Source of the DNA: Methylovorus mays
Lineage (GTDB): Bacteria; Pseudomonadota; Gammaproteobacteria; Burkholderiales; Methylophilaceae
Length of the DNA stretch: 64,000 nucleotides
Assembly: GCF_020531915.1 (NCBI RefSeq)
Contig: NZ_JAJAVG010000004.1
Span: 372,001 to 436,000 of the forward strand
Direction of reading: 5' to 3'
Shown in pieces: positions 43,718 to 51,911 of the stretch. The position numbers and the translations under genes are program-made. Each line of letters begins with the position of its first letter. Positions within the stretch are counted from its first letter, which is position 1. Below the pieces are notes generated by a model. That model saw only the letters and a list, made by a program, of their open reading frames with translations. It had not been told where the DNA came from and ran no database searches.

Positions 43718-45358
43718 TTATGAGCCGTTTACTACTGGCACTACCGCCCTTACATCCGGATTCTTAAACAGCCATTGATCTTTCGTCTCGCAAGTTTTCG
43801 TTTTTATTTCAAAGGCAATCAGCAAGGCGCAGAACAAATCATCATGACTTAGGGGCGAGTCTTCGTAGGGCTTGATCATGCTGACCGGGTAATCAAAGTG
43901 CTTACCGGCCCAAAATACGGCGGGAACGTGGGTTTGCTCTATCGGTGCCGTGGCATAAGGTGCTGCATGTAGGTATACCCCCTTCTCTCCTAACGATTCG
44001 CCATGATCACTTACATAAAACATGGCGGTGGCATGCGTATTATCGTAATTCTTTAAAAAGTCGATGATGCTGGCCAGAAAGTAGTCGGTATACCGAACGG
44101 CATTGTCATAACCGTTGTTGATTTCTTCGGGTGTGCAACTCCGCAGTTCACCTGTTTTGCATACAGGTTTGAAGTACTCAAAATCCTTGGGGTAGCGCCG
44201 GTAGTATTCCGGTCCATGGTTACCCATCTGATGCAGAACAATCAGTATGTCTTTACCTTTATGCCCTTCGATATATTTATCCAGGCCTGAAAGCATGCCA
44301 ATATCGCGGCATTCCGTGTCGCATTCAGGGTTAAAGCTGGGACTTTTGAAGTCTTCATACTGGACCCGGGTGGCCACGCCCTTGGAGTCAGAGTTGTTAT
44401 CCCGCCATAGAACCTGAACCCCCTCTTCTGACAATATATCCAGGGCATTTTTGTATTGCGCGGCTTTCTGCCTGGTGAAATGCTCACGACCTAACGCGGA
44501 GAACATGCAGGGTACGGATTCACCAGTGGATGTTCCGCACGAACTCACATGCTTAAGGCTGATAACATCGCGTTTTTCCAGTTCAGGATTGGTCGGTCGA
44601 TGATAGCCATTGAGCGAAAAACGGTCAGCTCTGGCGGTTTCGCCCACGACCAGAATGATAAGCTCACTCTCGCGATGTTTGCCCACCTCCTGAGCGTCTG
44701 CCGCGGCTTCATGCAGCACAGTACTCAGGGTTACCGCTTTCGCATACTGATGGACATAGGAAATTGTCGAGTAAGCCCAACCAGTTGGGTTGACATACAG
44801 GCGCGTAATTTTGTGCTCTTTGACAAAATTACTGAAGTTGGCGGGGGCTACAGCAATAGCGAGCGTTATGCCAAGCAATAGCCATACTGAAAGTTTGATC
44901 CTGGAAGCCAACTCGGGCCTACGACCTTCAGATAACGGCCAACAGCGAATGATGAGCACAACTGGCAGTAAGCCAAGGAAGAATAGACGCAACAGCATGC
45001 TGGTGTTGATCAGGCCTGCTATTTCCTGGGGGTCAGTTTCAAACAAGTTGTTGATCATGACGACATCAATCACCACACCGTAATGATCCATGTAATACGC
45101 AACAAGTGACGAGACGAATACCAGGGCAGCCAATATCCATTTGCCAGCCTTGCCATGACACACCCATAGCATGAAAAGCACAGTACTTAAGGCAAAAAAC
45201 AATCCGATACTGACTAAATGCAGCAAGTTGATACCGAACGCAATATCCAGCGGATATAGTGCAAGCAAATTCGCCCACAGGGAAAGATTGGCAGCAAGCA
45301 ACAAGAAGAGCGAAGCAGTCGCGAGAAATCGGGTTTGGCGGGTAAAAATGGGGATCAC
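43718..45358 (-). CDS. eptA: Lipid A phosphoethanolamine transferase (EptA family)
   Basis: A 546-residue inner-membrane enzyme adding phosphoethanolamine to lipid A phosphates, which lowers polymyxin binding. Five N-terminal helices (about 10-170) lead to a periplasmic sulfatase-fold domain with metal ligands in VVGETARAD (E240), the phospho-acceptor threonine in CGTSTGESVPCM (T278), HQMGNHGP and YVSDHGESLGE. Paired cysteines (C274/C284, C329-C333 region and others) suit the disulphides of EptA/MCR proteins. It is chromosomal in character, matches neighbours in base composition, and has no mobile element near. Specificity for lipid A rather than another envelope glycan is inferred from the motif pattern. 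Confidence 0.9.
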   Translation of the reverse strand: MIPIFTRQTRFLATASLFLLLAANLSLWANLLALYPLDIAFGINLLHLVSIGLFFALSTVLFMLWVCHGKAGKWILAALVFVSSLVAYYMDHYGVVIDVVMINNLFETDPQEIAGLINTSMLLRLFFLGLLPVVLIIRCWPLSEGRRPELASRIKLSVWLLLGITLAIAVAPANFSNFVKEHKITRLYVNPTGWAYSTISYVHQYAKAVTLSTVLHEAAADAQEVGKHRESELIILVVGETARADRFSLNGYHRPTNPELEKRDVISLKHVSSCGTSTGESVPCMFSALGREHFTRQKAAQYKNALDILSEEGVQVLWRDNNSDSKGVATRVQYEDFKSPSFNPECDTECRDIGMLSGLDKYIEGHKGKDILIVLHQMGNHGPEYYRRYPKDFEYFKPVCKTGELRSCTPEEINNGYDNAVRYTDYFLASIIDFLKNYDNTHATAMFYVSDHGESLGEKGVYLHAAPYATAPIEQTHVPAVFWAGKHFDYPVSMIKPYEDSPLSHDDLFCALLIAFEIKTKTCETKDQWLFKNPDVRAVVPVVNGS

Positions 45359-45460
45359 CTTAGTTGTTATCCTGAAGCTGCAAAAACGAACGACACGCGT
45401 GGCTTATCCACGTCTACCACTACTATATGTCCAGGCCATAGCTTTAATTCAGAACTAAAC

Positions 45461-45485
45461 AAAAAGCCTGCAATATGCAGGCTTT
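45461..45485 (-). terminator. Terminator of the PilZ gene
   Basis: On minus AAAGCCTGCA, loop TAT, TGCAGGCTTT then T-rich sequence, about 30 bases after the PilZ stop. Confidence 0.85.
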
Positions 45486-45514
45486 CTTACATGTTATGAG
45501 TAATTAAATTTGTT

Positions 45515-45907
45515 TTACTCAGCGGCAATTTGTTGCTTGTGCATCAATCGCTCAAGATATGCAATATAACGCATCAGGCGGGCTTGCGTTTGCGGCTTGA
45601 CGTCCACATACGAAAAGCCGGCCCTGAAATGGCGTAAGGAAGTGCCTTCATTCATTTCAAGTACATTTCGCACCAGCATGGTGACATTGATCTCGCCGAA
45701 CTCGGGGACGACAAAATTACAGTCGTGGTACGTTGCCCCAACTTCGAGCGTGCTGTGCTTGCTTTTAGGTAACACCAAAGCCAAGCCTGCGATGCTGATG
45801 TCAAGCACCGGAAAAGATGGGGCACTTTCCGTCATGGGGATGGTACAGAGCAGCCCCGGCGGCGGGATACGGAAAAATTCACGCTGATTGTGTTCTGGAT
45901 GAATCAT
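45515..45907 (-). CDS. Single-domain PilZ cyclic-di-GMP-binding protein
   Basis: A 130-residue protein consisting of one PilZ domain. Both c-di-GMP-binding motifs are intact: RxxxR as R9 to R13 in QREFFRI, and DxSxxG as DISIAG (D36 to G41). The YcgR N-terminal domain is absent, so it resembles the C-terminal half of YcgR. It would bind c-di-GMP and act on an unknown partner, perhaps flagellar. It is monocistronic. With the EAL-CBS-GGDEF protein it is one of two c-di-GMP proteins in this window. Confidence 0.88.
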   Translation of the reverse strand: MIHPEHNQREFFRIPPPGLLCTIPMTESAPSFPVLDISIAGLALVLPKSKHSTLEVGATYHDCNFVVPEFGEINVTMLVRNVLEMNEGTSLRHFRAGFSYVDVKPQTQARLMRYIAYLERLMHKQQIAAE

Positions 45908-46028
45908 GGTTTTTTATCATTAATTTTAAAGTTATTGCCAAACCGAAAGTCGTTTGTGCAACATGAACTGCCGCCCAAAACGATAACCCTTGAATAGGAT
46001 TCTAGCAGGTATTTTTCGTACCTGAATG

Positions 46029-46059
46029 AAAAATGCCACGCGAATATCCTGCGTGGCAT
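46029..46059 (-). terminator. Terminator of the DUF2059 gene
   Basis: On minus ATGCCACGC, loop AGGATATTC, GCGTGGCAT then TTTTTC. Nine-base stem and U-tract about 26 bases after the stop. Confidence 0.85.
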
Positions 46060-46084
46060 CTCTTTTACATTTCAACTTCTATTG

Positions 46085-46588
46085 TTATTGAGCCTTACGA
46101 AACTCAGCGGCCCCCTCTTGTGCCGCTTGCTGAATACGCTCTTGCACGGGGACCAGCAATTTCTGGCTTTCCATAATGATTTGCTGGGTAACAGCTGGCA
46201 TTTTATTCATGGATGATTTGCCAGCAGGCGTTTTGTAAAATGCGGTCAGTGCGTTGACTTCATCCTGAGTAAAATTCTTTTTGTAGAGACTGGTATATAT
46301 GCTCTGGAAGTTGTCCCAAGTCATGACTTCCGCCATGATATTGGAGATTTTTTCCGACGTGGCATTCAATACCTTCTCCTGCTGAGGGTTGAGTTGTCGG
46401 CCGCCTAATTGCCCCAGAATTGAGGCCTTTACCGAGGTGGCGTTCTGGGCTCGGATCTTTTCCAGCATCTGCTTGGCATTCATGGCGTCGAGCAGATTTT
46501 TAATGGACTCGTCGGTGGGTGCACTATCTGCTGCCAGCGCATGCAGAGAGATAAACAAAGCAAAGATACATACGATAATACGTGTCAC
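46085..46588 (-). CDS. DUF2059 secreted protein
   Basis: A 167-residue protein with a signal peptide (TRIIVCIFALFISLHALA) and a helical mature part. The segment FYKTPAGKSSMNKMPAV is the signature of DUF2059, a family of small helical periplasmic proteins with no known activity. The start is GTG at 46588, with an excellent AGGAGG five to six bases upstream and no competing ATG. It is monocistronic with its own terminator. A chaperone or envelope-stress role has been guessed for relatives, but the sequence does not show it. Confidence 0.85.
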   Translation of the reverse strand: MTRIIVCIFALFISLHALAADSAPTDESIKNLLDAMNAKQMLEKIRAQNATSVKASILGQLGGRQLNPQQEKVLNATSEKISNIMAEVMTWDNFQSIYTSLYKKNFTQDEVNALTAFYKTPAGKSSMNKMPAVTQQIIMESQKLLVPVQERIQQAAQEGAAEFRKAQ

Positions 46589-46875
46589 GTGACCTCCTGT
46601 AGAGTATGTCGTTTAATAGCAAAAAGCCCGCTAGAGGCCACAATTGAACATAAATCATACTCTAATGCGCCTCACTGAGGTATGCACTTAGTTAAGAAGT
46701 CATCTTTATCAGAACCGTACGCACTTCTCCCCATCATTATCGACCATGCACGGCTTCAAGCCTGCTCTTCATGTTGACAACCTCACTCTCGCATACATCG
46801 GAGCGCCAGACGACAGAATCGCCCAGCGCTCCCTAAGAGCTAACGACCCCTTGATATTGATCAAGAAATGTTTTC
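46589..46875. other. Spacer between DUF2059 and Crp-family genes
   Basis: These 287 bases hold the promoter of the DUF2059 gene and the 3' end of the Crp-family transcript. I recognise no operator, RNA gene or repeat in them. Confidence 0.4.
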
Positions 46876-47559
46876 TTAATGCCTTGCCCCGGAAATCATG
46901 AAGTCACTCGCCATACGGCTCAGCGCCTCCGGATTTTTTACGATCAGACGCATGTTTTCCTTTGCGACTATCCCTTCGCTTACCAGCAAGCCTAGCGCAC
47001 GCGATACAGTTTCACGGCTGGTGTTGACCATGATGGCGACTTGCTGGTGGGAGGGAAAGTGTTCGACATACGCCTGATTACTTGCCATGCGCGAGATCAA
47101 TAAGAAAACCCGGCTGTAAGCGTTAGGTATGCCTAGCAGGCAACGAAGATCCGTTACCATGCGCATGCGATGGCACATGTCCTTCAACATGCGCTCCGCG
47201 ATCTTGGGTACGTGACTGACCAGACTATTGACTTTGCTTTTGGGTAGAGCAGCAATCAGCGATTCAGAAACAGCGACAATGGAAGCCGCTCGCGGCAAGT
47301 CATCAAGCACTGAAAGCTCACCAAAGTAATCGCCCGGAGAAATAAAACTGAGCCCTGTCTGCCGCCCCTCTGCCGAGATGTCCACGACCATCAGGCGTCC
47401 GCTCAACAAAAAGAATAGTTCGCCAGCCTCATCACCCTTGTGACAGACGAAATTCTTTTTCTCAATCCGGAACATTCTGAAATATCGGTAATACTCTTCC
47501 AGCAATGGCTGGGGCAGCCCCTGAAGTAAAGGCAGCGCTTTAACTTGTGTAATACTCAT
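46876..47559 (-). CDS. Crp/Fnr family transcriptional regulator
   Basis: A 227-residue regulator with an N-terminal cyclic-nucleotide-type beta barrel and a C-terminal winged helix. The barrel shows FGELSVLDDLPRAAS, close to the cAMP-binding loop of Crp (GE, then R and S), and there is no cysteine cluster of the Fnr type. The HTH is SHQQVAIMVNTSRETVSRALGLLVSEGIV. Whether it binds cAMP, another nucleotide or nothing cannot be said. It is monocistronic and next to a long empty spacer, which may contain its own operator. No target site is evident in the window. Confidence 0.88.
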   Translation of the reverse strand: MSITQVKALPLLQGLPQPLLEEYYRYFRMFRIEKKNFVCHKGDEAGELFFLLSGRLMVVDISAEGRQTGLSFISPGDYFGELSVLDDLPRAASIVAVSESLIAALPKSKVNSLVSHVPKIAERMLKDMCHRMRMVTDLRCLLGIPNAYSRVFLLISRMASNQAYVEHFPSHQQVAIMVNTSRETVSRALGLLVSEGIVAKENMRLIVKNPEALSRMASDFMISGARH

Positions 47560-48064
47560 ATGAACCCCTATGGATGCTTGGTAAATCTGCTTATAGTTAT
47601 TTGCGTATCCTGCCAGCAGATGGCTGCTGGTGAATGCACAACCCGGTAAAACATTCCTTCATCAATTTTTTATTTTGGCTTTGCCATACATTTGCCTAAG
47701 CAGGTCTGGGCATGAAGGCGCCCGGCAGCATTGCTATCAGCAAATGCAAGGCTAGCAGCAGATTTTCACCTCAGCTATTGGCTCAAGGTGCTATATGAGG
47801 ATGGTGCAAGCTAGGCTTTATCAGCATATTTATGCAGCACCGGCATGATTGAAAGACTTAACACGGTCGCAAACAAAACAAATTAACCACATGATTTTAT
47901 TTGACTAATCGAAAGTCATCGTCAAAATTCAATGTGGTTTGCAATGTGCAATGGACTAGCAACCTGAGATATCCACAACGTGGAAAAATCTGGCTGTATT
48001 GAAAATATTGCAGGTAATTGAGGGGCGTTGATTAGTGCCGAAAGCACTAAGGGATGAGTACTAT
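47560..48064. other. 505-base noncoding gap
   Basis: I find no credible gene here. The left end is the promoter of the Crp-family gene and the right end is downstream of the sensor kinase. Small hairpins are CCAGCAG/CTGCTGG (47613-47630) and AGTGC/GCACT near 48036; neither has a U-tract. A small RNA or a short decayed gene cannot be excluded. Confidence 0.5.
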
Positions 48065-49528
48065 CTAATCCAGATAAGGCAGCTGGACAGAGATTTCAAA
48101 GCCAACAGGGGAAATATTACGGGCGGATATTTTGCCACCATGCATCTCGACCACTTGCTTGGCCAATGCAAGTCCGATGCCATGGCCATCAGACCCTAGC
48201 CCGGAGTTTGCACGGTAAAATGGCTGGAAGATCGTTTCCAATTCGTGGGGAGCAACCCCCATGCCTTGGTCGCGTATGCGAATGAACACAAGGTGTGCAT
48301 CAGGGTCACTCGTGACATCAATATCCACATCACTACCATCTGGGCCATATTTGAGGGCGTTACGTATGATATTTTCCAGAGCACGATGCAGAAGGTCTGG
48401 CTGAGCTTCAAGTACAAAGTCATCGTGGGGCAATAATCGTACTTCTATCTTACGATCCTTGGCTTCAAACTGGGCGTCTTCCGCCAGAGTGAACAGCAGA
48501 TCACTAAGCTCCAGGCGCTCTTTGTGAATATTGGTAACACCAGATTCCAGTCGTGAAAATGCCAACAGCTCGCCTACCAGCTTATCCATTCGCATGGACT
48601 CACGCTCAATACGCTCCAGCGAACTACTGACTTTTTCAGGACTTTGCCGGGCCAAGCCAATCGCCATCTGCATGCGTGCCAGCGGTGAACGCAATTCATG
48701 GGAGACATGATGCAGAAGCCTTGATTGTCCCTGTAGCAGAGCCCCGAGGCGCGATGCCATCGTATCAAAATCACGCCCAAGGTCGCTAAGCTCATCACGG
48801 CGATGCCCCATGGTGCCAGCCACGCGCACTTCGAGATCCCCGTCAGTCGCGGTAATGAAAGCCTGCCGCAAACTGCGTATGGGTTTTGAGAAATACCACG
48901 CCAACAAGGCTGCAAACACCAGACTGGCGATCACCCCGGCTGATAGAGGCACCAAGGGAAATACACGCCAGAAGCGCGAACGCATACCACTATTTTGCGG
49001 AGGTGGGGGCGGCCTGTCATCAGATAGCTCACCCGGAGGTGGCTGGCGCATGCCGGATGGATCATGCATGTCGGGGGGCGGTCCCTGCGGCCCTTCCATT
49101 CCATCATTGAACGAGGGCTGCCCCCCACGCGTACGCGCCGGCACAAACAGAAGATACTGATGACCATCATTCGCATGAATACTGCGTACCGCCTCGTCTT
49201 TATCAAGTTCCGAGATCGCATGCTGCAGCAGCTCGGGAGCCACCCTGCGCTGCAACAGATCCTCACCCGCTTCGTTAACCACAAAAACCTGCGGCATGCG
49301 ACGTTGCGGCCAGCCCTCCAGCATTTTGCGTGTCGCTTCGACACCGCCATGCTCCAGCGTGGCAGATACTGCCACCAGTACCGACATGGCAGGAGGGCTT
49401 GCTTCAATGAGGGATTGAGAGTTTTCCTGGCTGCGGTTGTGCGCCCACACAGCCAGCCCGACACCGAATACCGATGTCAGCTGCGCGAACAGGAAAAAGA
49501 AAAAGAACTTCCAGTAAAGCCGCCCCAT
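48065..49528 (-). CDS. Sensor histidine kinase, CpxA/RstB-like
   Basis: A 487-residue membrane kinase. Helix 1 spans about 7-28, then a periplasmic domain (about 30-188) whose last part is very proline-rich (about 147-180), helix 2 (190-213), HAMP (about 213-266), HisKA with SHELRSPLARM (phospho-acceptor H277), and HATPase_c with NALKYGPDG, DQGMGV and GHGIGLAL. It starts two bases after the response regulator stop, so the two are coupled. The divergent Spy/CpxP-like gene supports an envelope-stress role. The stimulus is inferred, not shown. Confidence 0.92.
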   Translation of the reverse strand: MGRLYWKFFFFFLFAQLTSVFGVGLAVWAHNRSQENSQSLIEASPPAMSVLVAVSATLEHGGVEATRKMLEGWPQRRMPQVFVVNEAGEDLLQRRVAPELLQHAISELDKDEAVRSIHANDGHQYLLFVPARTRGGQPSFNDGMEGPQGPPPDMHDPSGMRQPPPGELSDDRPPPPPQNSGMRSRFWRVFPLVPLSAGVIASLVFAALLAWYFSKPIRSLRQAFITATDGDLEVRVAGTMGHRRDELSDLGRDFDTMASRLGALLQGQSRLLHHVSHELRSPLARMQMAIGLARQSPEKVSSSLERIERESMRMDKLVGELLAFSRLESGVTNIHKERLELSDLLFTLAEDAQFEAKDRKIEVRLLPHDDFVLEAQPDLLHRALENIIRNALKYGPDGSDVDIDVTSDPDAHLVFIRIRDQGMGVAPHELETIFQPFYRANSGLGSDGHGIGLALAKQVVEMHGGKISARNISPVGFEISVQLPYLD

Positions 49529-49530
49529 AA

Positions 49531-50214
49531 TTATTCGCGGACGAGCTGATAACCCATACGATAAACCGTTTGTATGTAGTGGCGCCCATTGGCATAGGCG
49601 TCAATCTTCTGGCGGATACTACTGAGGTGAACATCAATGCTGCGATCAAATCTGGCCAGTGGGCGGCCAAGACCTTGCAGGGAAAGGTCACTTTTGCTGA
49701 CGACGCGGCCCGCATGGCGCACCAGCACTTCCAACAGGTTGAATTCGGTACTGGTAAGCTCCAGTACATTCCCGGACCATTCGGCGCGCCGCTGTTCCGG
49801 CCACAATGTTAATGCCCCGACCGTGATCTGCACGGGCTGAGTGTTATCCGCAGGCTGGGTTCGACGCAAAATAGCGCGAACGCGCGCAACAATCTCTCTA
49901 GGGGTACATGGCTTGGGCACATAATCATCAGCTCCCAATTCAAGCCCGACGATACGATCAGCATCCTCGCCCTTGGCCGTCAGCATGAGTACCGGCGTAT
50001 TTTTTTCAGCCCGGATGGCACGCAAGGCATCAATGCCATTCATCTTGGGCATCATCACATCCAGCAGGATCAGATCATAGGTATCGCGCAGGGCTTGTTG
50101 CGAACCTGATTCGCCATCATAAGCGACTGTTGGCTCAAAGCCTTCCTGCTCAAGGTATTCCTTCAGCATTCCTACCAATTCAACGTCGTCGTCAATCAGC
50201 AAGACTTTATTCAT
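49531..50214 (-). CDS. OmpR-family response regulator, CpxR-like
   Basis: A 227-residue regulator counted from the ATG at 50214 (open frame extends to 50316 without family resemblance). The receiver domain starts NKVLLIDDDVELVG, with acid pocket D8-D10, phospho-acceptor D52 in LILLDVMMP, and the MLTAKGEDADR loop near 100. The winged-helix DNA-binding domain has LTSTEFNLLEVLVRHAGRVVSKSDL and ends with a YIQTVYRMGYQLV-type wing. It precedes the sensor kinase gene. Its upstream region carries TTTAC-N5-TTTAC, which on the minus strand is the published CpxR box GTAAA-N5-GTAAA, suggesting autoregulation. Confidence 0.93.
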   Translation of the reverse strand: MNKVLLIDDDVELVGMLKEYLEQEGFEPTVAYDGESGSQQALRDTYDLILLDVMMPKMNGIDALRAIRAEKNTPVLMLTAKGEDADRIVGLELGADDYVPKPCTPREIVARVRAILRRTQPADNTQPVQITVGALTLWPEQRRAEWSGNVLELTSTEFNLLEVLVRHAGRVVSKSDLSLQGLGRPLARFDRSIDVHLSSIRQKIDAYANGRHYIQTVYRMGYQLVRE

Positions 50215-50295
50215 GGCGTAAACATCATTCCTATTTTTGATCATTCGGTGATGATAACGAGCGACACGGGCATGAGACAACGCTACACCCGGTGT

Positions 50296-50310
50296 TTTAC
50301 CTATTTTTAC
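50296..50310 (-). promoter_or_regulatory. CpxR-type box A
   Basis: TTTAC-CTATT-TTTAC on plus, that is GTAAA-N5-GTAAA on minus, the exact CpxR consensus. It lies 82-96 bases upstream of the response regulator start. Confidence 0.75.
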
Positions 50311-50329
50311 ATACAAAACCCGGTATTGG

Positions 50330-50344
50330 TTTACCTAACTTAAC
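50330..50344 (+). promoter_or_regulatory. CpxR-type box B
   Basis: TTTAC-CTAAC-TTAAC, two pentamers 10 bases apart, 24 bases from box A's second half. Same orientation as box A. Confidence 0.65.
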
Positions 50345-50350
50345 CTTTAT

Positions 50351-50365
50351 TTAACAGAGGTTTAC
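50351..50365 (+). promoter_or_regulatory. CpxR-type box C
   Basis: TTAAC-AGAGG-TTTAC, 11 bases after the second half of box B. Boxes B and C together make four pentamers at about one helical turn each, ending 73 bases before the Spy-like gene. Confidence 0.65.
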
Positions 50366-50438
50366 AGGCACATTCGGCAGAATGTCAGTGCACTTGCCGG
50401 CCATGATGACCGGCATGACTATCAGCCCAGGAGAGATC

Positions 50439-50978
50439 ATGAACACTAGCACATTATACAAGCTAACATTAGCCGCTGGCCTGATTGGCCTTAGCCTGCC
50501 ATTGTTACTTCAAGCACAACCATTGTTGCAGGAGCGCCCAGGCCCTGCGCTGGAGCGTCCTATCAGCCCACCCATGCCCGACATCAAAATGACGCCAGGA
50601 CTCCCCCCTTACTTGCGCGGACTGGATTTGAGTGAGGCGCAGGAGGATCAAATATTCGCATTGATGCACGATCAGATTCCCGCCTTGCGCGAGCAGCAAA
50701 AGCAACGTCGTCATGCGCTGGACGATCTGGAAGCCTTATCCAAGGCTGGCAGCTTTGATGAGCGCAAGGCTCAACAACTGGCGGAAAAGTTGAGTGAGAT
50801 CGAAAAGCAGTTCGTACTGTCACGCGCGCGCAATGATTTCAAGATCAATGGCATATTGACCGCCGATCAGCGCAAGCAATTAGAGGAAACAAAAGCGCAA
50901 TTCGGTAAACATAAAGCGCAAGAGCCCGTAAAATTCACACCTCAGAAAAGCCAAAAGTCAGCATTAACCCTGATTTAA
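50439..50978 (+). CDS. Spy/CpxP-like periplasmic protein
   Basis: A 179-residue protein counted from the ATG at 50439, which has CAGGAGAG upstream (the open frame extends to 50382). Signal peptide with hydrophobic core LTLAAGLIGLSLPLLLQA; mature part helical and charged, with LDLSEAQEDQIF and LTADQRKQLEE, both LTxxQ-type motifs of the CpxP/Spy family. Such proteins are periplasmic chaperones or inhibitors of the sensor kinase. It is divergent from the CpxR-like regulator across 224 bases containing three CpxR-type boxes, so it is very probably under its control. Confidence 0.85.
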   Translation: MNTSTLYKLTLAAGLIGLSLPLLLQAQPLLQERPGPALERPISPPMPDIKMTPGLPPYLRGLDLSEAQEDQIFALMHDQIPALREQQKQRRHALDDLEALSKAGSFDERKAQQLAEKLSEIEKQFVLSRARNDFKINGILTADQRKQLEETKAQFGKHKAQEPVKFTPQKSQKSALTLI

Positions 50979-51001
50979 ATTACCGTTACATTTTTCAAAT
51001 A

Positions 51002-51033
51002 CCCGCTTTATCATGCTGATTTAGCGGGCTTTT
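51002..51033 (+). terminator. Terminator of the Spy-like gene
   Basis: CCCGCT (51002-51007) pairs with AGCGGG (51023-51028), then CTTTTC. Short stem with a long loop; some inner pairing is possible. Confidence 0.6.
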
Positions 51034-51037
51034 CTCC

Positions 51038-51062
51038 TTAACATTGTTTTACCCAACTTAAC
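51038..51062 (+). promoter_or_regulatory. Triple CpxR-type pentamer array before the EF-hand gene
   Basis: TTAAC (51038-51042), TTTAC (51048-51052) and TTAAC (51058-51062), spaced by exactly five bases each. The last pair, TTTACCCAACTTAAC, differs from box B at 50330 by one base. It lies 124 bases before the EF-hand gene start. A GATACT at 51097-51102 could be the -10 of the regulated promoter. Confidence 0.6.
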
Positions 51063-51185
51063 ACTTTCCGCCCACAAAAAACACAGTAATTTGACCGATA
51101 CTAGTTCATGTGGGCTCGGTATTGCTCGTTCTATACTCGATGCGACCACATTGTTCCGGGGGGAGCAGCAAAATAAAGGAGAAAA

Positions 51186-51821
51186 ATGATGATATCCAGC
51201 ATTTCCACGTCACAAATTGCCAGCAGCCTGTTTTCCAAGCTGGACACCAAAAGCCAGGGCTACATTGAAAAAGCTGACCTCGAAACAGCATTTTCTTCAA
51301 TCAGCTCTGATTCCGACTCCAGTAGCGTCGATGAGTTGTTCACCGCACTAGACAGTGACAGTGATGGCAAGGTCACTGAAGATGAAATGTCCTCAGGCCT
51401 TGATACCCTGATGAGCCAGCTTAACAGCCAATTCGACAGCATGCGCATGCAGGGCGGTGGTCAAGGCATGCCACCGCCCCCACCTCCGTCTGAAGGTCAG
51501 GATGAAGGTTATACACAGGATGAGCTGACCAGCATTGCATCGAGCACCGATGACAGCCAGCTCGCCAGCCTGATGACGGAAGTCGCGGAGAATTTTGAGG
51601 AAGCTGATACCAATCAGGATGGAAAGGTAACTGGACAAGAGGCCATGGCTTATAAGGAGTCCAGTAGCGAAAGCAGCAGTTCAACAACAAGCAGTAGCAG
51701 TAGCACTAGCACTTCCGCCTCCAGTAGCAGCTTGAGCCAGATTGCCCAACAGATCCAACAGTTGATCACGGCCTATGGCTTGGATTCCAGCAGTTCTTCC
51801 AGCCTGTCTTACACCGCCTGA
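51186..51821 (+). CDS. EF-hand calcium-binding protein with serine-rich tail
   Basis: A 211-residue protein with two canonical EF-hand loops, D56-x-D58-x-D60-G to E67 (DSDSDGKVTEDE) and D141-x-N143-x-D145-G to E152 (DTNQDGKVTGQE), and a degenerate one at residues 20-31. Between them are MPPPPPP (95-101) and an acidic stretch; the tail (158-211) is mostly serine, with a short amphipathic helix (SQIAQQIQQLITAYG). No classical signal peptide is visible. The MISSISTSQI start and overall style resemble proteins annotated as XopAW-family calcium-binding effectors, but no secretion system lies here. Strong GGAG site before ATGATG. Upstream pentamers suggest control by the nearby CpxR-like regulator. 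Confidence 0.85.
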   Translation: MMISSISTSQIASSLFSKLDTKSQGYIEKADLETAFSSISSDSDSSSVDELFTALDSDSDGKVTEDEMSSGLDTLMSQLNSQFDSMRMQGGGQGMPPPPPPSEGQDEGYTQDELTSIASSTDDSQLASLMTEVAENFEEADTNQDGKVTGQEAMAYKESSSESSSSTTSSSSSTSTSASSSSLSQIAQQIQQLITAYGLDSSSSSSLSYTA

Positions 51822-51834
51822 TCATAAAGTCAGA

Positions 51835-51865
51835 AAAAAGGCGCACTCACTGGGTGCGCCTTTTA
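51835..51865 (+). terminator. Terminator of the EF-hand gene
   Basis: AAAAGGCGCAC pairs with GTGCGCCTTTT around TCACTGG, 15 bases after the stop. Confidence 0.92.
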
Positions 51866-51911
51866 CAGTTTGGATACCTTTACAAAGGCGTCCTGCTTTA
51901 AAACCTCTGGC

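Noticed and set aside
43718-45358. EptA-family gene considered as an acquired mobile mcr gene
   Set aside because: No insertion sequence, no composition change, own native terminator; it looks chromosomal.
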